From Verrucomicrobia bacterium UBA740 (GTDB lineage Bacteria > Verrucomicrobiota > Kiritimatiellia > RFP12 > UBA1067), in the NCBI GenBank assembly GCA_002298665.1, contig DBKW01000028.1, forward strand, positions 12,109 to 25,594: 13,486 nt of DNA, given 5' to 3'. Below the pieces are notes generated by a model, which did no database searches, was not told the DNA's origin, and saw only the letters and a list, made by a program, of their open reading frames with translations. The first letter of the stretch is position 1. The number at the start of each line of letters is the position of its first letter. A program made the translations under genes and the position numbers. Shown here piece after piece: positions 6,222 through 13,486 of the stretch.

Positions 6222-7066
6222 AATTCCGCTTTCTAGGAACGGGAACGAGCGTGGGCGTTCCGCAGATCGGGTGCTCCTGCCCGGTGTGCACGTCGACGGA
6301 TCCCCACGACAAGCGCCGCCGGTGCGGCGTCTACGTGACGGTCGGCGACACGGCGTTTCTCATCGACACGCCCCCGGAGCTGCGCGAGGCGTGCATCGCC
6401 TACGGGATCTCGAAAGTCGACGCCCTCGTCCTCACGCACGCGCACATGGACCATGTGGCGGGATTCGACGACGTGCGGCGCTTCAACACGATCAACGGGC
6501 GCCGCGTGGCGTGCGATCCGACGACGCCGGGCGCGAACGGACGCAATTTCAAGATCGAGGGCAAGCCCCTGCCGTGCTACGCCCTGCCCGATACGATCAT
6601 ACAGATGCGCCACATATTCCCCTATATAGGGATAAAGGGCGGCAAGCACGGACTCTTCCGTCCGCAGGTCGAATTCCACGAAAACACGGAACCGTTCTCG
6701 ATAGGCGCGGCGCGCGTGACGGCGTTCCCGGTCGAGCACGGCTTCCCCTGCTGCGGGTACCTGATCGAGGCGGAAGGAGCGCGCATCGGTTACGCCAGCG
6801 ACTGCTGCGCCCTGCCGGAAGAGAGCTACGAGCTTTTGAAGGGCGTGGACGTCATGGTGCTGGACTGCCTGCGCGAACGCGTCCATGCGACGCACTTCAA
6901 CCTGGCGGGCGTCCTCGCGGCATTCGACCGGATACAACCCGGGTCCGCCTACATCACGCATATGTGCCACGATTTTTCGCACCGGCAATGGTGTGCGCGT
7001 CTGCCGGCGGGCGTTCGTCCCGCCTACGACGGATTGGAGCTGGAAGCAGGAGAGGAATTGAAATGA
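6218..7066 (+). CDS. Metallo-beta-lactamase-fold hydrolase, PhnP-like
   Basis: This 282-aa protein begins FLGTGTSVGVPQ and has C19-x-C21-x-x-C24, the cysteine set that holds a structural zinc in PhnP. The dinuclear metal motif THAHMDH is at 73-79, with further candidate ligands H174 (VEHG) and D195 (ASD). THFN (225-228) and THMCHDFSH (247-255) match the family's C-terminal histidine block, and H226 is the likely fourth ligand of the structural zinc. PhnP is a cyclic phosphodiesterase (5-phosphoribosyl 1,2-cyclic phosphate) in phosphonate breakdown. No C-P lyase genes are here, so a broader phosphodiesterase role is equally possible and I give no symbol. It lies between transporter and secreted-protein genes, with ATGA overlaps at both ends. 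Confidence 0.87.
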   Translation: MKFRFLGTGTSVGVPQIGCSCPVCTSTDPHDKRRRCGVYVTVGDTAFLIDTPPELREACIAYGISKVDALVLTHAHMDHVAGFDDVRRFNTINGRRVACDPTTPGANGRNFKIEGKPLPCYALPDTIIQMRHIFPYIGIKGGKHGLFRPQVEFHENTEPFSIGAARVTAFPVEHGFPCCGYLIEAEGARIGYASDCCALPEESYELLKGVDVMVLDCLRERVHATHFNLAGVLAAFDRIQPGSAYITHMCHDFSHRQWCARLPAGVRPAYDGLELEAGEELK

Positions 7067-7896
7067 AGAAAGTTGCGCTGGCCGTTTTCGCATGGAGTCT
7101 CGTCTGCGCCCTTTGGGCGGTGCCGCCGTTGAGCGAAATAACCGTCGACCTGAAACTGGACGAGATCGCGTATGTTTCGGGCGAGCGGGTGCGCGGCGTC
7201 ATAGATGTCCGCAATCTGTCCCCCGAGAAAGTGAGCGTGGGGTACTTGAATTCCAAGGACAAGCTCTTCGTGGAAGTCTTCCGGGCGAGCGACCGCGAAC
7301 AGTTGACGCATCTGGCGGACGCCCCTTTCACGGCCGGCTTCCGCGTGGAGGCGAACGAAGGGCAGAAGCTGGAGGTGTTTCTGGGCGACCGCTACGATCT
7401 GCGCGAGGAGCGCCGGTATCTGGCGCGTCCGGTCCTTGTGCACGGCGGCGTGCGCTATGAGGGGCTTTTCCGGGCCTTCGACGTCGTGCCGGGGATGTTC
7501 CTGTCGCGCGCGATGCAGATTTTCGCCAATGCGCCTGGGCTCAACCGCCAGTTCGAGCTGGTCCGCTGGATGCGCGGCGACACCGAGCACCTGTTCCTCA
7601 AGGCGCGCGACGCGGGGATCTCCGACCGTCCGTGGACGACTTTCGACTTGGGTTCCATGATGAAAATCACCAAGCCGACGCTTTCGATCATGCCGGACGG
7701 GAAGCTCATCGTCTTCCACCGCTTTGGTCCGGACCATTTCGTGCGCAGCGAGTTCTGGTCGTTCCCGGCGGCGCTCGAGTTTCGCGCGCACGAAGCGGTG
7801 CGCGATCCGGAAACGGCCGGGCAGGCCCGCGTGCAGGAGCTTTACAGGGAGAAGGGGGTGCCCGCCAAGAGCAATCCCTGGTGGAAGTTTTGGTGA
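7063..7896 (+). CDS. Secreted protein of unknown function with Ig-like N-terminal domain
   Basis: This 277-aa protein starts with a signal peptide: MKK, a hydrophobic core, and a likely cut after residue 19 in ALWA. Residues about 24-145 alternate in beta-strand fashion, with an IAYVSGERVRGVIDVRN pattern (35-51) like Ig-like or intracellular-proteinase-inhibitor-type beta-sandwiches, in which a 'GE.v...i.v.N' run is common. The C-terminal half is mixed and ends in a tryptophan-rich NPWWKFW. It has no cysteines after the signal peptide and no catalytic motif I recognise. AGGAGAGGA at 7048-7056 is a strong ribosome-binding site 6 bases from ATG 7063, and the gene overlaps the PhnP-like gene by ATGA. 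It may be periplasmic or outer-surface; its role is unknown. Confidence 0.8.
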   Translation: MKKVALAVFAWSLVCALWAVPPLSEITVDLKLDEIAYVSGERVRGVIDVRNLSPEKVSVGYLNSKDKLFVEVFRASDREQLTHLADAPFTAGFRVEANEGQKLEVFLGDRYDLREERRYLARPVLVHGGVRYEGLFRAFDVVPGMFLSRAMQIFANAPGLNRQFELVRWMRGDTEHLFLKARDAGISDRPWTTFDLGSMMKITKPTLSIMPDGKLIVFHRFGPDHFVRSEFWSFPAALEFRAHEAVRDPETAGQARVQELYREKGVPAKSNPWWKFW

Positions 7897-7902
7897 GGTG
7901 AC

Positions 7903-9003
7903 ATGAATATTCTCGGCATAGAAACAAGTTGCGACGAGACGGCGGCGGCCGTCGTCAAAGACGGCGTGGAAGTCCTCGCCAATGTCGTGTACACGCAAAT
8001 CCCCCTCCACCAGCCCTATGGCGGAGTCGTGCCGGAGATCGCCTCCCGGGCGCACATCGAAAAGATTTCCGAAGTCGTGGGCACGGCGCTCGGACAATTC
8101 GCCGCGGCGCAGCCGGGCGGGAAGATCGACGCGGTCGCCGTCACCTACGGCCCCGGACTTTCCCCGGCGCTCATCGTCGGGTTGAACGCGGCAAAAGGAC
8201 TGTCTCTTTCGCTGGGCGTGCCGCTCATCGGCGTCAATCACATCGAGGCGCATCTGCATACGCCGTTCCTCTACGAACCCGCGGCGGACGAAACGGCGCC
8301 GGCCGCCGGCCTTTCGCCGCGCACGGCGGTCCCGGCGCTCGGATTGGCGGTTTCGGGCGGCCACACGAACTGGATCGACATGGAAGACTACGGCCGCTAC
8401 GAGACGATCGGCCAGACGCTGGACGACGCCGCCGGCGAAGCGTTCGACAAGGCGTCCAAGCTGCTGGGGCTGGGCTATCCGGGCGGCCCGAAGCTGGACA
8501 GGATTTCGCGCGACTATCTCGCCGCGCACGGAACGAAGAACCTCATTCCCTTCCCCAAGGGGCGTCCGCGCGAAGGCGTGACGGCGTTGGCGGGGCTTCC
8601 GGCGGACCTGTGCGTGTCGTTTTCCGGACTCAAGACGGCGTTGCTGCACTATGTGCAGGCGCAGGGCGGCGCGGAACGTCTGGCCGCTGCGGGCGAGATT
8701 CCGCGCGTGGTCGCGAGCTATCAGGAGGCGATCGTGCAGGCAATCGCCGACCGTACGCGCACGGCGCTGAAGAGACGGCGCTACCGGGCGTTCATCGTCG
8801 GCGGCGGCGTTTCGCTGAATTCGCGCCTGCGCACGGTCCTGACGGACACCGCCAAGCAGGCGGGCGTGCCGCTTTTGCTGGCGAAGCCCAAGTTCTGCGG
8901 CGACAACGGCGCCATGATCGCCGGGCTCGCCTACTTCCGCCGGGCGTATTCCGGCGAGGCGGCGCTGGCGCTGGATGTGGCGCCCTCGCTTGAAGTGGGC
9001 TAG
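7903..9003 (+). CDS. tsaD: TsaD, tRNA N6-threonylcarbamoyladenosine transferase subunit
   Basis: This 366-aa protein is the Kae1/Qri7/TsaD ASKHA-fold enzyme. With TsaB and TsaE it transfers the threonylcarbamoyl group to A37 of ANN-decoding tRNAs. Diagnostic motifs are ETSCDETA (residues 7-14), SRAHIEKI (48-55), the metal-binding HIEAH with H113 and H117, SGGHT (151-155), DDAAGEAFDK (174-183), GYPGGP (191-196), FSGLKTA (240-246) and CGDNGAMIA (332-340), where D334 is the remaining metal ligand. It is about 20 residues longer than usual, mainly from an alanine/proline-rich insert near 125-143, just after the HIEAH block. GAGG at 7895-7898 precedes ATG 7903. TsaB, TsaC and TsaE are not in this window. 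Confidence 0.96.
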   Translation: MNILGIETSCDETAAAVVKDGVEVLANVVYTQIPLHQPYGGVVPEIASRAHIEKISEVVGTALGQFAAAQPGGKIDAVAVTYGPGLSPALIVGLNAAKGLSLSLGVPLIGVNHIEAHLHTPFLYEPAADETAPAAGLSPRTAVPALGLAVSGGHTNWIDMEDYGRYETIGQTLDDAAGEAFDKASKLLGLGYPGGPKLDRISRDYLAAHGTKNLIPFPKGRPREGVTALAGLPADLCVSFSGLKTALLHYVQAQGGAERLAAAGEIPRVVASYQEAIVQAIADRTRTALKRRRYRAFIVGGGVSLNSRLRTVLTDTAKQAGVPLLLAKPKFCGDNGAMIAGLAYFRRAYSGEAALALDVAPSLEVG

Positions 9004-9010
9004 AAGGAGG
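9004..9010 (+). promoter_or_regulatory. Perfect Shine-Dalgarno deciding the start at 9020
   Basis: AAGGAGG directly follows the tsaD stop codon (9001-9003) and lies 9 bases before ATG 9020. It selects this start over the in-frame ATG at 8975, which falls inside tsaD and would put an arginine-rich stretch ahead of the signal peptide. Confidence 0.75.
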
Positions 9011-9019
9011 AACCGGTCT

Positions 9020-10390
9020 ATGTTACGCCTACGCGCCTTCCTTGTCTGCCTCTCCCTTCTCGCCGCGTGCGGCGCGCTGCGCGCCAACGAGAATCGCGAA
9101 TCGTTCGGTCAGGACATCCGTCAAGAAGCCCATTCGCGCCAGAAGGGCTGGATCGTCCTCGTCTATGGCGGCGACTGGTCGCCGGCGGGCGCGCGCCTCC
9201 ACGAGACGCTCTCCGCCGCGGCGTTTCGCAACGCGATAAGCGCCAGCTACCTCCTGGGGTTTGTGGACCTTTCGCCCCTGCCGCCCGCTTCCACCTACAA
9301 GTCCCACGAGAAACGCCGCGCGAACGCACGCGGGCGGGGCGGCGCGCTGGAGACGCTGGAAACGCCCGCCCTCTTTGCCGGGGACAAGGAAGGCGAACTC
9401 TTCCTCGTGTGGGAGAACGTCCCGTCCGATCTTCCGGCGCAGACGCTTTTGGCGCGCATAGAGGAGGCGCACGCGCGCCAGGCCGACTTGAAGAAACGCT
9501 TTCTGAAGCCCGCTTTCGGGCGCGCCGGCCTGGAGAGCGCCAACCTGTGCGGCGAATTCCTCGCGGCGATGGTGCCGTTTATCGGGAGCGAGGCGCGCGT
9601 CTGCGGCGAAAAGGCCTATGCGCGCGTATGGAACCGCCTCCGCAAGCTCGATCCCAAGGACAAGACGGGGTGGCAGCGGCGCTTTACGCTCGGTTCGGGC
9701 GCCGCGTTCGTGAAGATCGCCGCGGCTTATGCGCTGGAGGGGAACGCCGCGGCGGGCGCCGGATTCCTGGCCGCGGAACACGCGAAACCCAATGCACACC
9801 TTTCGGTCGAACAGCGCCAGGCGCTGGAAATGGCGGCGTTCGAGCTCTGCCGCAGGGACGAGTCCCGGCGCGAAGAGGCTCTGGCCCTGCTGCGGAAAGT
9901 CTGTTCGCTCGGCTACGCGACGACCTGGGGCGTGGCGGCGATGGGCTGGCTCGATTCTTTCGGCAAGCCGCCCCTTTCCATCCCCTACGGCTGGCAGCCG
10001 GGCGACATTTCGCGCGGGCCGTTCAAGATGAAGGTCCAGATCGGCGTCCGCGAGGCGTTCCCCGCCGCCGGACGCTATACGGTCTCCTTCAGGCGGCTCG
10101 GGATGGGCGGCGTCCGTTTCGACACGCTGGAACTCTTTGAAGGTTCGGAATCCCTCGTCCGCGTGCAGAATCCGACGCTTTCGAAGGATGAATCGACGAC
10201 GACATTCACATTCGACTTCTACCCCGAATACGGCGATATGGTGAGCGCCCTCGAGGTGACGGGGCTCGCGGACGTTGCCGGCGCCGCGTCGTGCGGAACC
10301 ATCCGCGTTTCGCCCAATGGGCCGGTGCGCACGCGCAAGAGCGCGCGGCCCGAATCCACGAGCGAAACGGAAAGGGAGGACGAGCCATGA
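9020..10390 (+). CDS. Thioredoxin-like lipoprotein lacking active-site cysteines
   Basis: This 456-aa exported protein has an N-terminal hydrophobic segment ending in a good lipobox, L14-A-A-C17, so it is probably a lipoprotein. Cleavage after A22 by signal peptidase I is an alternative. Residues about 28-130 read as a thioredoxin-like domain: GWIVLVYGGDW (43-53) matches the strand before the active site, and ETPALF (114-119) supplies the cis-proline P116. The CxxC position reads S54-P-A-G57, so both catalytic cysteines are missing. The middle (about 150-315) is alpha-helical and TPR/Sel1-like in feel. Residues about 330-435 look like a beta-sandwich, perhaps carbohydrate-binding. The tail is charged. 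It overlaps the next gene by ATGA, so the two products are probably made together. Confidence 0.82.
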   Translation: MLRLRAFLVCLSLLAACGALRANENRESFGQDIRQEAHSRQKGWIVLVYGGDWSPAGARLHETLSAAAFRNAISASYLLGFVDLSPLPPASTYKSHEKRRANARGRGGALETLETPALFAGDKEGELFLVWENVPSDLPAQTLLARIEEAHARQADLKKRFLKPAFGRAGLESANLCGEFLAAMVPFIGSEARVCGEKAYARVWNRLRKLDPKDKTGWQRRFTLGSGAAFVKIAAAYALEGNAAAGAGFLAAEHAKPNAHLSVEQRQALEMAAFELCRRDESRREEALALLRKVCSLGYATTWGVAAMGWLDSFGKPPLSIPYGWQPGDISRGPFKMKVQIGVREAFPAAGRYTVSFRRLGMGGVRFDTLELFEGSESLVRVQNPTLSKDESTTTFTFDFYPEYGDMVSALEVTGLADVAGAASCGTIRVSPNGPVRTRKSARPESTSETEREDEP

Positions 10391-13300
10391 CGAATAAGAT
10401 TCATTGCCCCCATTGCGGCACGCCGTTCGAATTGACGGACGACCTGTTCGGACGCTCTTTCGCCTGCCCGGTCTGCGGCGTCCCGTTTTCCGTCGACGCG
10501 GAAGGCGCAGTTCTGTCTCCGACGCCCGCTCCTTCCCGGCAGGCGCCTCCGGCGGCGAAGGCGCCGCGAAAGGTGCCGCGTAAGGTGCACGTGCCGAATA
10601 ATCTCGCCGAGGAGCCGCCCCGGTCGCATGCCGGGTGCTTCATCTTCGTCCTTTTGCTCCTTCTCCTGGCCGGCGGCGGCGCCTACTGGTGGTTCCGCAT
10701 GCGTCCGGCCCCGGCGCCCGAACCCGCGCCCGAGACCGTGGAGGCGCTGCCGGAGGAACCGCCCCCCATGCCGGACGCGGACGCGCTTTTGCGGCGTGCG
10801 CTGGAAAAGACGGTCCCGGACGAGCCCGAGATGGTGCGCCGGCCGCCCGTTCTTCCGGATGTCGGCGGATCGACGGTGCTCGTGAAGTCGCGTTTCGCCT
10901 GGACGCCCCGCCGCCCCGAGACGCGCGCGCCTTTCCCCGCCTGCGACCTGGAGACCTCCACCTGCGTCAAGGAGCGGCGGGCGGTCCTTGTGGGCGCGGA
11001 TGGCGCGCTTTTCACCACGGACGACGTCGTGACGCCTGTCCGGCGGAATGCGTCCATCATTCAATCCTACGCGAAGGACACGCTGGCGGGCGCGCCGCCC
11101 GGCGTGCGTCTGGCGAATGTGCGGACGCATCTCTTCGCCCTTGTCGGGGTGGATGCCCTCAAGGGTCTCGCGGCGCGTGAAGGTGGCGTGGATTTTCTGG
11201 AAGCCTTCTTCAACGATGTCGAATGGATGGAGGAGTTCGCCGGTTCCGGCGCCCCCTTCAATCTGACGGAGCGCCGCGCGTTCCACCGTCTGAGCATGCT
11301 CGTCTGGAACGATCCCTCCAATTGGATCTTGACCTCCGTCGTCGGGCGCCGGCTGGCCACCGCACTCGTCCTGAACGGCGCGGACGCGAAACGCGCGGAT
11401 TTGATCGCGCGCTTCCGGATGTACGCGAGCCTCTATCGGCGCGGACGCCTGACGGCGGCGGCGGAGCGGTATACCGTCCGCGAATGGCGCGAGGCGCTTG
11501 CGCCGGACCTTTCCGTGCGGGATCTGGCGTGGCTCAACGGTCGCGCTTCCCTGCCGCCGGCGCAGGTCTGGTCGCTGACGAACAATGTCGCGGTCGCGTC
11601 GAACAACTGTTTCGGCGCCCGGTACGGGGATTCGGCCTGCTATGGTCTCTGGTCGGGCGTCTGGCCCCAGGCGCGCGTCGTCGAGCAGGTCGGCGGACGC
11701 GCCGCGGACCGCCTGTACTACGCCGTCCGGCTGGCGCAGGCGCAGGGCATCGCGGCGTATCTGGCCGACGGAGGCGCGGCGCTTGTGCGCACGGCGCCGG
11801 GCGACTGGTCTCTCCAGGAGACGCCCTGGTGGGATCCTGCGCCGGACTGGTCCGAGAAGGGGCTTTTGGGGTCCACGCGCGGCGAAATCCTCGCCAGTGC
11901 GCGCGTTTTCGCCGACGAAGACGCCTGGCGCGCGTCGGAACGCCTCCGGTGGCTGGCGGCGACGCGGGCGCGGCAGTTCCGCGCGACCGGCTGGTCCGAA
12001 CGGGTGGACGCGACCTATTTCGCCGCGCTGGAGACGTGCCCGCGCAATGTCCTGGCCTGGCGCGACTACCGGGACTGGCTCGAGAAGAACAAGGTCGGGC
12101 CGGACGTCTGGCGCCGGTTCGGGAAGGCGGCGGCGCAGGCGCTGGCGGACGTGCCGCCCTTCGCCTACGAAATGGCGCGCGCGTGGTTCGCGCAGCTGAA
12201 GGCGTCCGGCGCCGCGCCGTCCAGGCGTCTGGCGGCGCTCAGGGAAGTCCATGCGCTCCTGCGCGAGCCTGCAGTCCCGTGGAGCGGGGAATACGGTTTT
12301 GAACGCTTCCTGTCGGATTCGGCGGACATGCTGGAGAACGACCCCGCGCTTCTCCTGGAGTTCTTCGACACGGTCGCGCTCGCGCAGCTGGGGACGCCGC
12401 ATTTCTTCGAGAAAGCCACCGTATGGGCGGGACGCGTCTTCATGAAGGATGCGCACACCGCCCCCAAGTTCCTCGCGCGGATCGAAAAGTGGGCGGACCC
12501 CGACACCTATACGCGCTATTCCGCCCAGTACCGCGCGCGGCGGGCGGCGGCGGGCTGGCAGCCCAAGCCGCCGAAGGTGAACTGGACCGAATTCCTCTAC
12601 GCCGCGGCCGAAGCCGGGAACGTGGAAGGGCTCCGCGCCGCGATGCCCCTCGCCAAACGCTACGCGAAAAAGGACCTGTCCGCCGCGGAACGCGAGAAGA
12701 CGGAATCCGACCGCGACAAAAAGGCGGATAAGGTCCCCTCCACGCTCTTCGGCGCGCCGGTCGTTTCGGCGGGCGCCTGGCCGCTCGCGCATCCCGTCTT
12801 CCGCGTGCCGGGCATGAACCGTCCGCTGGACTGGGAGAGTTTCGCGGATCCCTCCCCCGCCGGGAAGACGCGCGTCTGCGTGGCGCCCACGAACGAGCCG
12901 GCCATCACGCTCGCCTTGCCGCGTCTCGTGGAAGGCTACGGCATTCTGATCAAGAATGTGGATGAAGACCTCCGCCGGACGGCGCGGCAGTCTCCGCTCG
13001 TCGTGGAGGTCAGCAAAGACGGGCAGACGTGGCGGACCGTCTGGCAAGAGGCCGCAACCAATGCGACGGTGCGCACGGCGCCGGCGCCCCGAATCCGCCG
13101 TTCGCCCTACGAAAAGCGCGTCGCGGTGCGCGAAAGGGCGCCGGCCGCCCCGGCGGCTTCCGGGTTCGGACGTCTCCTCGAGCGTCCGGACGCCCCCGCC
13201 GAACCGCAGCCGGAAGAGTGCGCCGCGCCGCGGATGCCCGAGCCGGCGGAATGGCGTATCGACCTGACCGCGCTTCCCAAACGCCCCCGGATGCGGTACG

Positions 13301-13401
13301 TGCGCGTCCGGCGTGCCGTCGACGGTCCGGACGACGAGGCGCCTTTCGCGCTCGACAAGATCGTCGTCTACGGACGCAAAGCGCGTGCGGACGCACACTG
13401 A
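10387..13401 (+). CDS. Large zinc-ribbon, single-TM protein with discoidin-like C-terminus
   Basis: This 1004-aa protein opens with a zinc ribbon (C7-x-x-C10 and C27-x-x-C30). A basic, proline-rich linker and one membrane span (about 83-103) follow, then a proline/glutamate-rich stalk. The positive charge before the span suggests a cytoplasmic ribbon and about 900 residues outside. The middle (about 165-780) is helical and rich in tryptophan and arginine. Within it, residues about 395-475 (NNCFGARYGDS, then VGGRAAD and AQAQGIAAY) faintly resemble a transglutaminase/papain-like core without a convincing catalytic Cys-His pair. The C-terminus (about 795-1000) looks like an F5/8-type-C discoidin domain: VEVSKDGQTWRTVW, RYVRVRR and FALDKIVVYGR. 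A proline/arginine-rich insert interrupts it at 891-954. GGGAGGA at 10374-10380 is the ribosome-binding site. The function is unknown. Confidence 0.82.
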   Translation: MTNKIHCPHCGTPFELTDDLFGRSFACPVCGVPFSVDAEGAVLSPTPAPSRQAPPAAKAPRKVPRKVHVPNNLAEEPPRSHAGCFIFVLLLLLLAGGGAYWWFRMRPAPAPEPAPETVEALPEEPPPMPDADALLRRALEKTVPDEPEMVRRPPVLPDVGGSTVLVKSRFAWTPRRPETRAPFPACDLETSTCVKERRAVLVGADGALFTTDDVVTPVRRNASIIQSYAKDTLAGAPPGVRLANVRTHLFALVGVDALKGLAAREGGVDFLEAFFNDVEWMEEFAGSGAPFNLTERRAFHRLSMLVWNDPSNWILTSVVGRRLATALVLNGADAKRADLIARFRMYASLYRRGRLTAAAERYTVREWREALAPDLSVRDLAWLNGRASLPPAQVWSLTNNVAVASNNCFGARYGDSACYGLWSGVWPQARVVEQVGGRAADRLYYAVRLAQAQGIAAYLADGGAALVRTAPGDWSLQETPWWDPAPDWSEKGLLGSTRGEILASARVFADEDAWRASERLRWLAATRARQFRATGWSERVDATYFAALETCPRNVLAWRDYRDWLEKNKVGPDVWRRFGKAAAQALADVPPFAYEMARAWFAQLKASGAAPSRRLAALREVHALLREPAVPWSGEYGFERFLSDSADMLENDPALLLEFFDTVALAQLGTPHFFEKATVWAGRVFMKDAHTAPKFLARIEKWADPDTYTRYSAQYRARRAAAGWQPKPPKVNWTEFLYAAAEAGNVEGLRAAMPLAKRYAKKDLSAAEREKTESDRDKKADKVPSTLFGAPVVSAGAWPLAHPVFRVPGMNRPLDWESFADPSPAGKTRVCVAPTNEPAITLALPRLVEGYGILIKNVDEDLRRTARQSPLVVEVSKDGQTWRTVWQEAATNATVRTAPAPRIRRSPYEKRVAVRERAPAAPAASGFGRLLERPDAPAEPQPEECAAPRMPEPAEWRIDLTALPKRPRMRYVRVRRAVDGPDDEAPFALDKIVVYGRKARADAH

Positions 13402-13486
13402 ACGGCCAACTCGAAACGGTTAATAGACTCCGAGAGGCGACAAAGGCTACGCGAATGCTTCGCCCGCCCCCAACCCAACGGTAGGG
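13402..13486. other. Non-coding right edge with small repeats
   Basis: After the last stop the G/C wobble pattern ends and no start with a ribosome-binding site is visible. Two related units, GAACGGCCAAC (13400-13410) and GAAACGGTTAA (13413-13423), form an imperfect direct repeat. GCGAA (13451-13455) and TTCGC (13459-13463) can pair as a short hairpin with a three-base loop. It is followed by a C-rich rather than T-rich tract, so it is not a standard intrinsic terminator on the + strand. The window ends before any downstream gene appears. Confidence 0.4.

Noticed and set aside
6620..6631. Perfect 12-base palindrome CCCTATATAGGG
   Set aside because: It lies inside the PhnP-like gene and encodes Pro-Tyr-Ile-Gly in frame, with no partner repeats nearby; chance coding symmetry is the simpler explanation.
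6218..7066. Part of a phosphonate (C-P lyase) operon
   Set aside because: Only the PhnP-like hydrolase is present; no other phn gene occurs in the window.
10219..13398. A 1059-codon open frame on the minus strand across the giant protein gene
   Set aside because: It mirrors the + strand gene, is dominated by arginine, has no ribosome-binding site or recognisable domain, and is expected where GC-rich wobble positions remove antisense stops. The + frame has clear domains.
1..13486. Mobile element, CRISPR array, tRNA or toxin-antitoxin system
   Set aside because: No transposase or integrase motifs, no regularly spaced repeats, no tRNA cloverleaf and no recognisable toxin or antitoxin were seen on either strand.

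Overview
The window is a GC-rich bacterial segment with every convincing gene on the + strand. I read twelve coding sequences running almost end to end from 138 to 13401, with stop/start overlaps (usually ATGA), few-base gaps, and one start candidate (the small gene at 2680) of lower certainty. The organism cannot be named from sequence alone. GC-richness, strong G/C wobble preference, the mix of bacterial core genes with large secreted proteins carrying discoidin-like domains, and a zinc-ribbon/single-TM giant protein suggest the PVC group (Verrucomicrobiota, perhaps Kiritimatiellia). This is an inference with modest confidence.

Layout. Bases 1-137 are a left-edge tail plus an AT-rich promoter island, the only obvious promoter in the window. 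Bases 138-3595 encode a YchJ-like SEC-C protein, a HAD phosphatase, an unrecognised 181-aa protein, a ParA ATPase, a possible 46-aa protein and NAD kinase. Bases 3592-7066 encode a P-loop nucleoside kinase of the type usually fused to a TGS domain, a sugar-porter MFS transporter with an enlarged extracytoplasmic loop, and a PhnP-like metallo-beta-lactamase-fold hydrolase. Bases 7063-9003 encode a secreted protein of unknown function and TsaD (tRNA t6A synthesis). Bases 9020-13401 encode two envelope proteins of unknown function: a thioredoxin-like lipoprotein without its active-site cysteines, and a 1004-aa protein with a zinc ribbon, one membrane span and a C-terminal discoidin-like domain. 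Bases 13402-13486 are non-coding.

How they fit together. The set is mostly housekeeping: NADP supply, nucleotide salvage, sugar uptake, tRNA modification and chromosome partition, in what looks like one long co-transcribed unit. It does not form one recognisable pathway. No mobile element, CRISPR array, tRNA, rRNA or phage gene was seen. The least explained part, and the best candidate for something undescribed, is the coupled gene pair at 9020-13401, whose two proteins appear to use enzyme-like folds in non-catalytic form at the cell surface.
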